Numbered from the stretch's first letter, positions 1 to 9,763 are shown. The stretch: DNA of 64,000 bases from Salinimicrobium gaetbulicola (GCF_042676025.1 NZ_JBHTJP010000002.1:124001-188000); one strand, 5' to 3'. Numbers and translations: made by a program. Notes: generated from the letters alone by a model not told the origin.

Positions 1-2
1 CC

Positions 3-3000
3 AAAGAAGAAGTTTATTTTTCAGATGTCAATGGTGACAGGCTGATCGATATAGTTTCTAAAGGGACGGTATATTTCAACCATTTGGATGAAGACGGCAG
101 TCCCGTGTTTACCAGGAGCAGTAAGGATACCCCAAGCTATATTCTTGCGGAAGCCGGCATAGATACCAGTACTTTTCAAGTGGATCCGGATGAACTGGAA
201 AAAAAGATAGATCAGTTTCCGCTTCATGATGTGGTCAGGGTATGGCAGGCTCCATATGACGGGACGATAGATGTCACCGGCCAGGTGAACCTGATGGCTC
301 CTCTGAATCCTTCAGGTACGGCCGACGGGGTGCGGGTAGCCGTTCAGCATAATGGTACCGAATTATGGAATTCGACCATCGCAGCCGATGATCATACGTC
401 AAAAACACCTACCGGACTCAGTTCCATCTCGATCAAAAAAGGCGAAAAAATATACTTCCGGGTACAATCTGTTTTTGACGGAACAAATGACGAGGTCTCC
501 TGGAATCCTACAATTACTTATAGAAATCATACCGACTTAGAATCAGACGCCAATAATAGGCCGTTGTACCGGTTTAATGCCGAAGAAGATTACGTGGTTA
601 CTGCAAAGCAATATGTGGAGGCGCCAATTGACGGTTCAGTCAATTTTGAAGGTACATTTGTGAAACCCGTGACATCAGATGACCTGACAGTTAGGGTATT
701 CAACCATTCTACCGGGGCTGCTGTCAAGGAACTGACATTTCCGGCGGCCGAAACAGTTAATGAGGAAATCAGTTTTTCTAAAGAGGTGGCAAAGGGAGAT
801 ACCTTCATCTTTGAAGTACTTTCTGATTCCAATATCGACTGGCCAGTCATTCATTGGCAGCCAAGTATGTATTACACCTCCTCCTCCGATCCCGATTATC
901 CGAAAGTGATCGGCGAGAAAGGAGCCCATCTAATTGAGTTTTCTCCTGTAGTTCATTATTCCATGTATGCTTCCGAATATCACAAAACTACTGTTTTTGA
1001 AGCTCAAAAGGAGGACACTCTTTCTATTACACCGCATTTTAAGGCGGACCAGAATTATTCCGGGAAGATCAATTTTTCAGTGAAGAAGGTCAATGAATTA
1101 GTAGGCAAGAATAAAATGACGGTAATTTACGGAGCAGTTTCCGATTCTGTGGTAAGTCCTGTTGTAGTTCCGGTAGCTGAAGGAGATCGTTTATTTGTAG
1201 AGTATCATACAGCCAGCATAGACCTGGCAAAATATAACCGGGATGCCCGTGCCATTATAGCCTACCAAAGTGGTGCCGAGTCTGATACCATTAGTGCCGG
1301 CCTTTATGCGGTGAATGAGAACCCTGATCTGGGACCTTTGTACAGAGGATGGGGACAGTTCGGGTACAACGGAAATCGTGAACGTGCTAACCAGCCTATA
1401 AATGAAAGTGAACTTCAAATCAATAAAGAGGAATTGGAAGGATTAGACCCGGAGGAAATTCAAAATCCGGATGACCTTAATGGTGGTTATGATCCCACCA
1501 AAGATAATTTCATCCCGTTTGTACCTTCTGCAGAGGATCAATGGCGTGGTTATGACAATCTCACCTATATAAAGGCTGCTTCCATGAGCGCTTCCAGATT
1601 GGGAGAGGACGATATTCGTCTGTTTTCACCTTTTAACGGGGATAATTCTCACAGTTATGGTGCTGTTGGAATTGTGAAATTCAGTAAAAGTGAAGTGAAT
1701 AGTGTAGCACTGGGTGGTGGTGTTGGCCCGGCCAATGCAAGCGCCAGTAAAAGCTGGGGTTCTTCTGAAAGCATTTCTGATTTTATGGATATGAACGGGG
1801 ACAGTTATCCTGATATAGTTACAGAGGATTACATTCAGTATACAACCCCTCGGGGAGGATTGGATAATGAAGCAAAATTGTATACTGCGGGTAATCACAG
1901 ATCTGAATTTGAAGCTGAAGGATTTACCCTGGGCGGCTCTTATGTAAGAGCCAAAGGAAATAATACAGGGGACAGCCAGCAAGCCGAAGCCAGTACCAAC
2001 ACCGATGAAGCCGGTAAAGATGCGCAATCCTCCATTGGTATCAGTGCCAATTTTGCGGAGAACGACGATGAGGTCAAAAATTCCTGGATGGATGTCAACG
2101 GAGACGGATTACCCGATAAAGTGTACCAGGGAGGAGAAGTGGAACTCAACCTTGGATACAGCTTTGCTCCTAAAGAACAATGGGGTTACAGCCAGGTAGG
2201 TAGCGGATCGAGCGTGGATCAGGGCGGTGGTTTAGGAATAAACCTAAATAACGGAAGCTTTTCTGCAGGAATTTCCCTGTCGCGAACAGATAACAAGTCT
2301 GATGTTGCTTTACAGGATATTAACGGGGACGGATTAGTGGATATACTGCGTCGTGAGAAAACGAATTTGGTCAGTCCAGGTATTCTAAAGGTGAACCTTA
2401 ATACAGGAAATGGCTTTGCAAGGGAAATAAACTGGCTGGGGGCGGAGGCCATAAATAAAGGGGTCTCCACCGGGGAATCAGTAAATGCGGCTTTTTCATA
2501 TTGCTTTGTCATTCCGATTATTACGGTGAAAATGTGTGTTAATCCCAGTGCAGCTGCCGGTCAGGGAGTCAGCAGGTCCTGGCAACAGATCAGTGATATC
2601 GACGGTGACGGTTTCCCTGATGTGCTGAAGTCCAATAAGGCTGATGAACTGGTGGTGCAGCGATCTACTATTGGCCGTACTAACCTGTTAAAAGAAGTGA
2701 AGCGACCTTTGAGAGCTACGTTTACGGTAGATTACAAAAGGACCGGGAACACCTATGGGCAGCCCAGTGATCTTTGGGCTCTTTCAAAAGTTGAGGTTCA
2801 TGACGGAGTGGAAGGCGACGGAGCCGATACCATGGCCAGCAGCTTCGAATATGAAGAAGGTTATTACGATCGGCACGAAAGGGATTTCTACGGATTTAAA
2901 ACCGTGAAGAGCCACCAGCTGGATACCGAAAACGAGAATGAAGTATACAGAACCGTGGTGCAGGAATTCGATACCGGTAATTACTATGAAAAAGGCGTGC

Positions 3001-6000
3001 TGCTTCGGGAGGTCCTTCAGGATGCCGATGAAAACCTGTATACCGAAACCATTAATACTTATACCTTAAAAGACGTACAGACCGGTGCCGTATTGGATGA
3101 TTCATATGCAAAAAATGACACGGGAATGGCCTTTCCGGCACTGACCGAAACGCTGAAGAATTTTTACGAGGGTAACAGTTCACCCGGGAAAAGTACCCGC
3201 ACCGCTTTTGAATATGATGTATATGGGAATGTCACTTCCTATACCGATTACGGAGAACCCGATGATGACAGTGATGATATAGTTTCCAACATCAGCTATC
3301 ACAGCTATCCGGGTAAACATTTGATAGGAGTACCCAAGCAAATTACGGTAAGCGGCGGGGGAGAAACCCTTCGGAAACGCGCCACCGATATCGATGCCGG
3401 TACCGGGAACATCATTCAGATAAGACAATACCTGGAGGACGGCAAAGCAGCTACCTTTGACATGGAATATGACATGTACGGAAATCTTACTAAGATCACC
3501 CGTCCCGAAAATGCCGAAGGAGACCGCATGTTCTTTGAATATACCTATGATCCCGAGGTGCATACCTATACTACCGGTATTACCGATGCCTATGGTTACA
3601 GTTCCTCTTCTGAGTATGATTACCGTTTTGGGCAGGTCTTGCAGACAACCGACCTGAACGAACAGCAGATGCGTTTTGAGATCGATGATCTGGGCCGTAT
3701 CACTAAGGTAACCGGGCCAATGGAGCTTGCAATGGGAGTGCCTTATACCATTGTCTTCGAATACCATCCGGAGGCAGAGGTGCCCTGGGCCTCGACCAGG
3801 CATTACGACCCCGCGCATAAGGACAACGACCTGGAAACGGTTACCTTCATGGACGGCCTTAAACGAAGCCTGCAGGTAAAAAAGGACGGAGCTAAATTCA
3901 CGGGGCCGTCAAGTGCAGATACTGAGATCATGATCGTCTCGGGCCGTACTGTCTTTGATGCCTTCGGCAGGACTGTAGAAAGCTATTACCCGGTAGAGGG
4001 GAAAAAGGGAGATGAAGGGTCTTTTATTGAAGGTGAAGATGATGTACCTCCTACGAAAACCACTTACGATGTGATGGACAGAACCCTGACCGTTACCCTG
4101 CCCGATAACGCAGTTACTAAAACGGAATACGGGTTTGGAACCGATCGTGACGGCAATACACAGTTCAGTACCAAGGTCACCGATGCCAACGGCATCTGGA
4201 AAGAGAGCTTTACCAATGTCCGGGGCCTTAATACCGCCGTATTGTCACAGTACAGTCAGGGCTCTGATATCTGGACCAGCTTCAGCTTTAATGCCATTAA
4301 TGAATTAATAGAGGTGAAAGATGACCAGGATAACCTTACCAAATCAACTTACGACTGGTTGGGCCGCAGAACCGAAGTTGTGCAACCGAATGCCGGCACC
4401 ACTACTTTTGAATATGACCTTTCCGGTAATATGACCAAAAAGGTAACGGCGAACCTGGCTGCCATCAAAAAAGCTATTACCTACGAGTATGATTATGGAC
4501 GCCTTATCCATATCAAGTACCCCGAGAACCCGCAGAATAATGTAACCTACACCTATGGGGAGCCCGGGGCCAAGCATTACAGGGCGGGCCGCATGGTGCT
4601 GCAGGAAGACGCTACCGGCGCACAGGAATTCTTTTACAACCAGCTGGGGGCGGTGACAAAGAACATCCGCACCATAGTAGTGCCTGACGGGGAGATCCTT
4701 ACTTTTTCAACCGAATGGGAATACGATACCTGGAACAGGATTACCAAAATGATCTATCCCGATAAAGAAACCCTGGAGTATAATTATAATTTGGGCGGAC
4801 TCCTTCACAGCTTTGGCGGGAAAAAGCAGGGTACGGACTACAGCTATGTGAAGCAACTGGGGTACGACAAATTCGAACAACGGGTTTATCTGGGGTACGG
4901 AAACGGTACGGAAACCTTTTATGAGTACGAGCCGGACCGTCGTCGTTTAAAAAACCTTATTGCGGAGACTGCGAGCGACCGTAAGATGATGGACAATGTG
5001 TATACCTATGATAACGTGAACAACATCCTGCGGCTGCAGAACAAGGCGGAGATCCCTGAAAGCAATCTGATGGGCGGGCAGACCGATTATAATTACGAGT
5101 ATGACGACTTGTACAGGTTGACCGGCGCGACCGGTAGTCACCTGGGCAGTGACCACGAGAACCGCTACAGCCTGAAGATGAGATACAACAGTGTTCACAG
5201 TATCGTGAAGAAAGAGCAGGTACACCGGTTCAAGGGCTATGACGAGACAGAGTGGAGCCCGAGAAACAAAACCACCTACACCTTTGATTACGAATATGGT
5301 GAATCCCAGCCACACGCGCCGGTGCACATAGGGGAACAAACCTATACCTATGATGCCAACGGGAACCAGACCGGCTGGACCCATGATACCAGCGGGCAGG
5401 AACGGGAGATCATCTGGGACGAGGAAAACCGCATCAAAGGAATTGCCGATAACGGTGAGATCAATAATTACGTGTATGATGCCGCGGGTGAACGCGTATT
5501 AAAAAGCCACGGCGGCGGTCAAAATGTACGGGTGAACGGTAAAAATGCCGGAGGGCAGGGAAGTATTGGTAATTATACCATCTATGTGAACCCGTATGTG
5601 GTGGTGCGCAACAGCATGATCACCAAGCATTTTTATATCGGATCGCAAAGGGTGACTACCAAGCTCGCCGAAAGCAGCGATGGTCTCTTACAGGAACTGG
5701 CGGGAGGTACTGATACCCGAAAGATCGATTACGCCAATAAGCAAAAACAGTCCAAGGCCAGTATCATAAAGCTGTATGCCGACCTTGGTCTTGATGTGAC
5801 CGTCTTTGCCGGCAACAGTGGCCAGACCCCAAGCGGCTATGCCTGGGGATTGCTCAACGGACACAACCCCGGAGGCAAGCCTTCCGCGGGCTCCGGGCCT
5901 AATACCGGTTCCGGCGGGAATGGAAAGGATGTTGAGGCTTTTGTCTACTATTATCATCCCGACCATCTGGGCAGTTCTTCGTATATTACCGATGCCAATG

Positions 6001-6842
6001 GGGAAGTATCCCAGCACGTGGAATACTTCGCTTTTGGAGAGACCTTTCTCGAAGAGCACAGCAATACCGACCGTACTCCTTATTTGTTCAACGGCAAGGA
6101 GCTGGATGAGGAAACCGGGCTGTACTACTACGGTGCGAGATATTACGATGCCAGGACCAGCGTGTGGCAGAGTGTGGATCCTTTGGCCCAAAAATATCCC
6201 GATGTTTCACCGTATGCATATGTGGCTAATAATCCATTAAAATATATTGATCCTGATGGAAGAAAGCTAGTGTACGCAGAAGAAAATAGTGTCTTATTTA
6301 ATTTAGGTATTAAGTTGAGAGTTTTTTTTCAAAGCGTTTTTGGTAATAAGGAGGTTAGGAGTACAATTAAATTTTTAAAGCAAACAGATAAGGAAATAAT
6401 TATTTCGAACAAATCTGGAAGTATAGAGGGCTCCTCAACTAAACCCAAAGCATTAACGGATTATAAAGATGAGAATACTACAACACTTCCAAATGTACCT
6501 GATTTTCTTAATAGAAATGAAGATGAAATTACAGCATACTATGAAGCAATGTCGAATTATGAAAAAAACATGCCTAAGAATCACCAAACAAAAGGTGTAG
6601 GAGATGATTCCTATTTAAATTTGGATTTTAAATCGAATTTAAAAGAGGATAAAGATTATAAGAATAACAAGAATACCATCATGATGCATGAATTTTATCA
6701 CGCTGAAAGAATTGCAAAGGGGTTAGTGACTGATAGGAAAACGGAAGAAATTAAAGCTAGTCAATTTGTTAATAAAAATATGAGAAATTCAAACAATAGA
6801 AGGGAAAATTATAATGATTGGAGTATTCCTAAAGAAAAATAA
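3..6842 (+). CDS. SpvB/TcdB/Rhs-repeat polymorphic toxin with C-terminal HExxH metalloprotease-like tip (5' end outside window)
   Basis: The frame is open from position 3 and already encodes a VCBS/FG-GAP motif (DVNGDRLIDIV) before the first possible start (TTG at 84), so the gene begins upstream. Counting residues from that TTG, further calcium-binding-type repeats occur at about 569 (DMNGDSYPDIV), 670, 745 and 838, followed by a TcdB-middle-like stretch (ERDFYGFKTV, about 930), many YD repeats (1000-1850) and the Rhs core (YHPDHLGSS to YIDPDGRK, about 1957-2058). This is the fused TcB/TcC-type cocoon architecture: the shell encloses a toxic tip released by cleavage near DPDGR. The last ~195 residues are distinctly AT-rich and contain HEFYHAE at about 2202, a zinc-metallopeptidase signature. 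The tip being the toxin is inference from the family. The next gene starts 3 nt after the stop. Confidence 0.9.
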   Translation, partial: KEEVYFSDVNGDRLIDIVSKGTVYFNHLDEDGSPVFTRSSKDTPSYILAEAGIDTSTFQVDPDELEKKIDQFPLHDVVRVWQAPYDGTIDVTGQVNLMAPLNPSGTADGVRVAVQHNGTELWNSTIAADDHTSKTPTGLSSISIKKGEKIYFRVQSVFDGTNDEVSWNPTITYRNHTDLESDANNRPLYRFNAEEDYVVTAKQYVEAPIDGSVNFEGTFVKPVTSDDLTVRVFNHSTGAAVKELTFPAAETVNEEISFSKEVAKGDTFIFEVLSDSNIDWPVIHWQPSMYYTSSSDPDYPKVIGEKGAHLIEFSPVVHYSMYASEYHKTTVFEAQKEDTLSITPHFKADQNYSGKINFSVKKVNELVGKNKMTVIYGAVSDSVVSPVVVPVAEGDRLFVEYHTASIDLAKYNRDARAIIAYQSGAESDTISAGLYAVNENPDLGPLYRGWGQFGYNGNRERANQPINESELQINKEELEGLDPEEIQNPDDLNGGYDPTKDNFIPFVPSAEDQWRGYDNLTYIKAASMSASRLGEDDIRLFSPFNGDNSHSYGAVGIVKFSKSEVNSVALGGGVGPANASASKSWGSSESISDFMDMNGDSYPDIVTEDYIQYTTPRGGLDNEAKLYTAGNHRSEFEAEGFTLGGSYVRAKGNNTGDSQQAEASTNTDEAGKDAQSSIGISANFAENDDEVKNSWMDVNGDGLPDKVYQGGEVELNLGYSFAPKEQWGYSQVGSGSSVDQGGGLGINLNNGSFSAGISLSRTDNKSDVALQDINGDGLVDILRREKTNLVSPGILKVNLNTGNGFAREINWLGAEAINKGVSTGESVNAAFSYCFVIPIITVKMCVNPSAAAGQGVSRSWQQISDIDGDGFPDVLKSNKADELVVQRSTIGRTNLLKEVKRPLRATFTVDYKRTGNTYGQPSDLWALSKVEVHDGVEGDGADTMASSFEYEEGYYDRHERDFYGFKTVKSHQLDTENENEVYRTVVQEFDTGNYYEKGVLLREVLQDADENLYTETINTYTLKDVQTGAVLDDSYAKNDTGMAFPALTETLKNFYEGNSSPGKSTRTAFEYDVYGNVTSYTDYGEPDDDSDDIVSNISYHSYPGKHLIGVPKQITVSGGGETLRKRATDIDAGTGNIIQIRQYLEDGKAATFDMEYDMYGNLTKITRPENAEGDRMFFEYTYDPEVHTYTTGITDAYGYSSSSEYDYRFGQVLQTTDLNEQQMRFEIDDLGRITKVTGPMELAMGVPYTIVFEYHPEAEVPWASTRHYDPAHKDNDLETVTFMDGLKRSLQVKKDGAKFTGPSSADTEIMIVSGRTVFDAFGRTVESYYPVEGKKGDEGSFIEGEDDVPPTKTTYDVMDRTLTVTLPDNAVTKTEYGFGTDRDGNTQFSTKVTDANGIWKESFTNVRGLNTAVLSQYSQGSDIWTSFSFNAINELIEVKDDQDNLTKSTYDWLGRRTEVVQPNAGTTTFEYDLSGNMTKKVTANLAAIKKAITYEYDYGRLIHIKYPENPQNNVTYTYGEPGAKHYRAGRMVLQEDATGAQEFFYNQLGAVTKNIRTIVVPDGEILTFSTEWEYDTWNRITKMIYPDKETLEYNYNLGGLLHSFGGKKQGTDYSYVKQLGYDKFEQRVYLGYGNGTETFYEYEPDRRRLKNLIAETASDRKMMDNVYTYDNVNNILRLQNKAEIPESNLMGGQTDYNYEYDDLYRLTGATGSHLGSDHENRYSLKMRYNSVHSIVKKEQVHRFKGYDETEWSPRNKTTYTFDYEYGESQPHAPVHIGEQTYTYDANGNQTGWTHDTSGQEREIIWDEENRIKGIADNGEINNYVYDAAGERVLKSHGGGQNVRVNGKNAGGQGSIGNYTIYVNPYVVVRNSMITKHFYIGSQRVTTKLAESSDGLLQELAGGTDTRKIDYANKQKQSKASIIKLYADLGLDVTVFAGNSGQTPSGYAWGLLNGHNPGGKPSAGSGPNTGSGGNGKDVEAFVYYYHPDHLGSSSYITDANGEVSQHVEYFAFGETFLEEHSNTDRTPYLFNGKELDEETGLYYYGARYYDARTSVWQSVDPLAQKYPDVSPYAYVANNPLKYIDPDGRKLVYAEENSVLFNLGIKLRVFFQSVFGNKEVRSTIKFLKQTDKEIIISNKSGSIEGSSTKPKALTDYKDENTTTLPNVPDFLNRNEDEITAYYEAMSNYEKNMPKNHQTKGVGDDSYLNLDFKSNLKEDKDYKNNKNTIMMHEFYHAERIAKGLVTDRKTEEIKASQFVNKNMRNSNNRRENYNDWSIPKEK

Positions 6843-6845
6843 ATT

Positions 6846-7448
6846 ATGAAAACAGCTATTTACTTTTTTGCCATCATATTATTAACAACCAAATCGTTTG
6901 CTAATGATATAAATTTACATATCCGCAAAGAGAAAAAATATTATTCTGAAATTATAAAGAGTACAAAAAATCCAATTTTAATCGAGATTCAAAGTAAGGA
7001 TGTCCAAATTGAAAATATTAGCATTTGTGATAATTCTGAAATTTTTAAAATTAAAAATCTGCGATTTAAAGCAAATAATAAGAAGTTAATGTTTGTCATT
7101 TCAAAAGAAAAAGACAAACTCAAAAAAAAACTAACAATTGAAATAAGAGATTTTAAAGGAAATACTTTTTTCTTAACTCTTTTGTTTTATTCTGAAATCT
7201 ACAATATTGATGAGATTTCTGAAGAACTCAATTTAAATTATGATAGGAGTGAAGATTATCCTATTGCATTGATGTCTCATAGCCATGTTATTGGGAATTA
7301 TTTAATTTTCAGTACATCCGGAGAACGAATATATGGTTTTCAATTGTTGAACTCTTTTATGACATTTATAGATGCTTTAAAAGAAGGAGAGTATTTTGTT
7401 TGTGAGAATAATTTTAATAATAAGCTTTTTTCGCTGTCTATTAAATAA
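6846..7448 (+). CDS. Exported protein, candidate immunity to the Rhs toxin
   Basis: A 200-residue protein with a clear Sec signal peptide (MKTAIYFFAIILLTTKSFA, cleavage probably after SFA). I do not recognise a family; the mature part is Lys/Ile/Asn-rich and looks beta-rich. It starts 3 nt after the Rhs stop, shares the AT-rich composition of the toxin tip rather than that of the Rhs core, and is co-directional. That position and composition are the usual hallmarks of the cognate immunity gene of a polymorphic toxin. The signal peptide would place protection in the periplasm or at the membrane, which fits a protease toxin acting there. Function is inferred from position only. Confidence 0.6.
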   Translation: MKTAIYFFAIILLTTKSFANDINLHIRKEKKYYSEIIKSTKNPILIEIQSKDVQIENISICDNSEIFKIKNLRFKANNKKLMFVISKEKDKLKKKLTIEIRDFKGNTFFLTLLFYSEIYNIDEISEELNLNYDRSEDYPIALMSHSHVIGNYLIFSTSGERIYGFQLLNSFMTFIDALKEGEYFVCENNFNNKLFSLSIK

Positions 7449-7528
7449 CGGTAATTATATCTCGTGAGTTTCTTAGCTTGAAAACATAAATACTTCAAAG
7501 TCGGAAATATGGAGCTCAACAGATGTAA

Positions 7529-7636
7529 AATAATGATCAAGATGAGTACAGATTTATAATTATTGACTATAATTCTGAGAAACAAAAATTATTCGTAGAA
7601 TATGCAAAATTACCGTGGGTTTCCTATCATGAATAA
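7529..7636 (+). pseudogene. C-terminal remnant of a small protein, immunity-like debris
   Basis: A 35-codon open stretch between an in-frame TAA and a TAA reads as a plausible protein end (EYRFIIIDYN, then KLFVEYAKLPWVSYHE). It has no start codon of its own and sits in the AT-rich gap behind the toxin/immunity pair. I read it as the tail of a deleted gene, probably another immunity-type protein. It could also be chance; the stretch is short. Confidence 0.3.
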
Positions 7637-7642
7637 TTATGA

Positions 7643-8074
7643 GATCATAGAATCATCAGAAATCTTGTAGGAATCTTATTTTGCTCCATTCTTTTCCTCT
7701 GCTGTAACGCTCAGGAAAAGGAAGGAGTTGGATTAAAAGGAACAAAGTGGGAGTGTAAAATAGCAGAAGCTTGTATAAATATTTATGAATTCAAAACTGA
7801 CAGCACTTTTACCTTTTTAAGTTGTGAAATGCAGGATGAGTATTTTGGAAATTATTATTTCGAAGACGGGTTTTTAATGCTTGATGAAAAGGGAGGTATC
7901 TATGATAAAGATCTTCCAGATTCTTCTATACACAGGGCGGAAAGGAAATTATACAAAGTGGAAATAAAGGATGATAAATTAGTACATCTTTTTATGAGTG
8001 ACTGGAATAATGGAAAGTGGGTCAGATCTAATTTTGAATTTAATGAAGCTTATATCTACCGGAAAGTGAATTAA
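7643..8074 (+). pseudogene. Exported lipocalin-like small protein with damaged 5' end
   Basis: The frame is open from 7643 to the TAA at 8072-8074 and begins with a hydrophobic leader (NLVGILFCSILFLCCNAQ), then a polar beta-rich domain (LKGTKWECKIAEAC ... YIYRKVN). No ATG, GTG or TTG precedes the leader in this frame: an in-frame TGA lies at 7640-7642. An ATG at 7629 runs in another frame (MNNYEIIESSEIL then stop), so one frameshift would restore a start. The only proper start in frame is the ATG at 7829, which removes the leader and half the domain. It is either a pseudogene or uses an ATT/ATC start. The small exported beta-rich form resembles immunity or lipocalin-like lipoproteins; no firm family. 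Confidence 0.5.
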
Positions 8075-8085
8075 CAAGCAAATCA

Positions 8086-8808
8086 ATGAACCTAAAGAGT
8101 ACTGGGTTATTAATCATGGTTATGATCATGGTTGGTAGCTGTAAAAAAAATAATTCACTTCCTACTGTAAAATTAAATAATCAAGAAATTGAATGTTCTC
8201 AAAATACTTGTATTGTTTCAAATTATAATGAACAAGGGGATTTAATAAGTACTGGGAAAGTTAGAAAGGAGAATCGAAAATTTAGGATAAATAAATGGAG
8301 ATTTATAAAGCCACAATATGACAGTATAGTAGAATACATGGATGTTGACAATAGGTCATATGTTAATCAATTTTGGATAATTAATAGGCATAATGATACT
8401 CTCTTTGAAAAGAGCAATTTTTTTGAATATAATTTAAAGGATAGTATAAATGTTGATCAGCCGGCCAGGTTTCAGTTCTATTTAAATTCAAAGTTTTATA
8501 ACAGCTCAGATGTCGAAGTTATTCTTCCTTATGATACCGATAAATTAAATGATGATTTTTCGAATATAAGCAAGATAAGAACTGATACTTTTCCGAGCTT
8601 AGACAATGACGGGATTCCGCATCCTGAAATACCTGAGGAGGTTCCAACTGATAGATTAGTAGACTTTATCTTAACTTATGAAACTCCCGGAAACAAAAAA
8701 ATACGAGGGGCTTTAATAGAATATTATTATAATGAGGATAGTATTAGGATTGAAAGGAGATTGTATTTTGACAAATCTATTTATGTGAAGCCAATAGAAG
8801 AATGGTAA
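8086..8808 (+). CDS. Putative lipoprotein of unknown function
   Basis: A 240-residue protein with a lipoprotein signal: hydrophobic stretch followed by a lipobox (MVGSCKK), which would lipidate Cys19. The mature part has no motif I recognise; it contains a proline-rich segment (PSLDNDGIPHPEIPEEVP, about 165-185) and ends in a beta-rich domain. It starts 11 nt after the preceding damaged gene and shares the AT-rich base use of the toxin tail region. As with its neighbours an accessory immunity or surface role is possible but only positional. Confidence 0.6.
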   Translation: MNLKSTGLLIMVMIMVGSCKKNNSLPTVKLNNQEIECSQNTCIVSNYNEQGDLISTGKVRKENRKFRINKWRFIKPQYDSIVEYMDVDNRSYVNQFWIINRHNDTLFEKSNFFEYNLKDSINVDQPARFQFYLNSKFYNSSDVEVILPYDTDKLNDDFSNISKIRTDTFPSLDNDGIPHPEIPEEVPTDRLVDFILTYETPGNKKIRGALIEYYYNEDSIRIERRLYFDKSIYVKPIEEW

Positions 8809-9279
8809 AAAAATGGGAAGCTACGAATTTTGTCAATAACAATAACCTTATTTCTAAAAGCAGCCCCTTAGCCTGTTTTTAAATACCTTTCAAAATCGTA
8901 GGTTTTCTTATTGTCAGGGAACAGGCATAGGTGGAGTCGGAGAGTTAAATTATGCCTTTCCCTAAAGGATCCAGTCCTGCAATTATAGTTGCGCATTCCT
9001 TCGGTTTGGGATTTTTTAGGCTGGTAGACAAATAGTGGATTCGGAGGCCCCCGCAGCGGATTTTATTTTTACCATTTAGTTTCAGCTTAGCGTATACAGT
9101 TGATTTATTTTTTTTACAGCTTAACTGAGATCATTCACGCCTCTTCATCTTTAAATTTTATAATTTCTTTTTCAAGATTTTTGGGTAAATAGGAACATTT
9201 AAATGAGATCCCATGCCGGTGTGGGATTTATATAAGATTTGTGTAGAACTCAGTGTAGAACTTAAATTTTGCGTAAAAA
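8809..9279. other. Non-coding accessory stretch between toxin locus and tRNA-Met island
   Basis: No complete gene is visible. The strip holds a short remnant reading SSPAIIVAHSFGLGFF (8952-9035), a small hairpin ATCCCA...TGGGAT around 9210-9233, and two copies of GTGTAGAACT at 9240-9262. It looks like debris of earlier insertions between the toxin region and the att copy at 9330. Confidence 0.5.
8952..9035 (+). pseudogene. Possible alpha/beta-hydrolase fragment
   Basis: A 27-codon open stretch contains IIVAHSFGLGFF, resembling the nucleophile elbow (G/A-H-S-x-G) and preceding strand of alpha/beta hydrolases. Stops bracket it on both sides and no hydrolase sequence continues in neighbouring frames, so at best it is a fossil. 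It may be chance. Confidence 0.25.
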
Positions 9280-9325
9280 AAGAAGCCACTATTTTGGTGT
9301 TATCGACCATAAATAGTGGCTTCTT
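9280..9325. terminator. Strong hairpin next to att-like copy A
   Basis: Arms AAGAAGCCACTATTT and AAATAGTGGCTTCTT pair over 15 bp, and TGGT/ACCA extends the stem towards the loop with one bulge. On the minus strand it is followed by a T-rich run. It ends 4 nt before the tRNA 3'-end copy at 9330, the same arrangement as the hairpin next to the intact tRNA (11143-11171), so it was probably once a tRNA-Met terminator. Confidence 0.6.
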
Positions 9326-9329
9326 GTGT

Positions 9330-9344
9330 GTAGCGAGAACGAGA
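9330..9344 (-). repeat. Distal att-like copy of the tRNA-Met 3' end
   Basis: GTAGCGAGAACGAGA is identical over 15 nt to the 3' end of tRNA-Met at 11180-11194, in the same orientation 1,850 bp away. A duplicated tRNA 3' end is the classic footprint of a tyrosine-recombinase-integrated island. The segment between the copies holds the DUF4365 gene and no integrase. Confidence 0.65.
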
Positions 9345-9426
9345 CTAACTACCAATTTTTCGCAAAATCTAACTTTCTGCATATCAGTACTTAAAGGTAA
9401 TGTTTTCTTCACTAAATATGGGGTTT

Positions 9427-9443
9427 TGTGACAATACTGTGAC
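9427..9443. repeat. Phased TGTGAC direct repeat, copy 1
   Basis: TGTGACAATACTGTGAC: two TGTGAC hexamers starting 11 bp apart, about one helical turn. The same motif occurs at 9691 and 11106, always near a GTAGCGAG tRNA-end copy. It may be an integrase arm-type binding site. Confidence 0.5.
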
Positions 9444-9690
9444 GTCACATCTTCGATGATCCCAACTATACCGGGGGCTCCCAGGATATTACGGGACATG
9501 ATGATCCCAAATTATTAGCAAATAATACGTTTTTGGCTTTCCATTACTAAGAGTTTTGGAGCGATAATTTGTCTTTGAATCATTTTTCTAATGACCATTT
9601 AAAGAATGAATTAAACAATTCCTTTTTTCAATCTTTAAAAATGTAATCACTTGTATATGAGCTCTTTGTTTTTAAGCCTTAAATTAAGTG

Positions 9691-9707
9691 TGTGACAATT
9701 TTGTGAC
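9691..9707. repeat. Phased TGTGAC direct repeat, copy 2
   Basis: TGTGACAATTTTGTGAC with the same 11-bp period as the copies at 9427 and 11106. It is followed by a hairpin (9730-9752) and GTAGCGAG (9764), the same order as beside the intact tRNA. Confidence 0.5.
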
Positions 9708-9729
9708 AGTTTCAGGATGAAAATCATTG

Positions 9730-9752
9730 AAAGCCCCAATTTTATTGGCTTT
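9730..9752. terminator. Bulged hairpin beside att fossil B
   Basis: AAAGCC..CCAAT and ATTGG..CTTT pair with a small bulge. It lies 12 nt before GTAGCGAG at 9764 and is the counterpart of the hairpins at 9280 and 11143. Confidence 0.4.
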
Positions 9753-9763
9753 ACAAGGAGTTG

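Noticed and set aside
3180..3818. Long minus-strand frame of 212 codons inside the Rhs gene
   Set aside because: Antisense shadow of the YD-repeat coding sequence; no homology-like features.
5688..6240. Overlapping frames opposite the Rhs core
   Set aside because: Composition follows the high-GC core codon pattern in the wrong phase.
9158..9499. Minus-strand frame of 113 codons in the att region
   Set aside because: It runs through the hairpin, the tRNA-end copy and the TGTGAC pair, has no family resemblance and an odd composition; treated as a chance frame.
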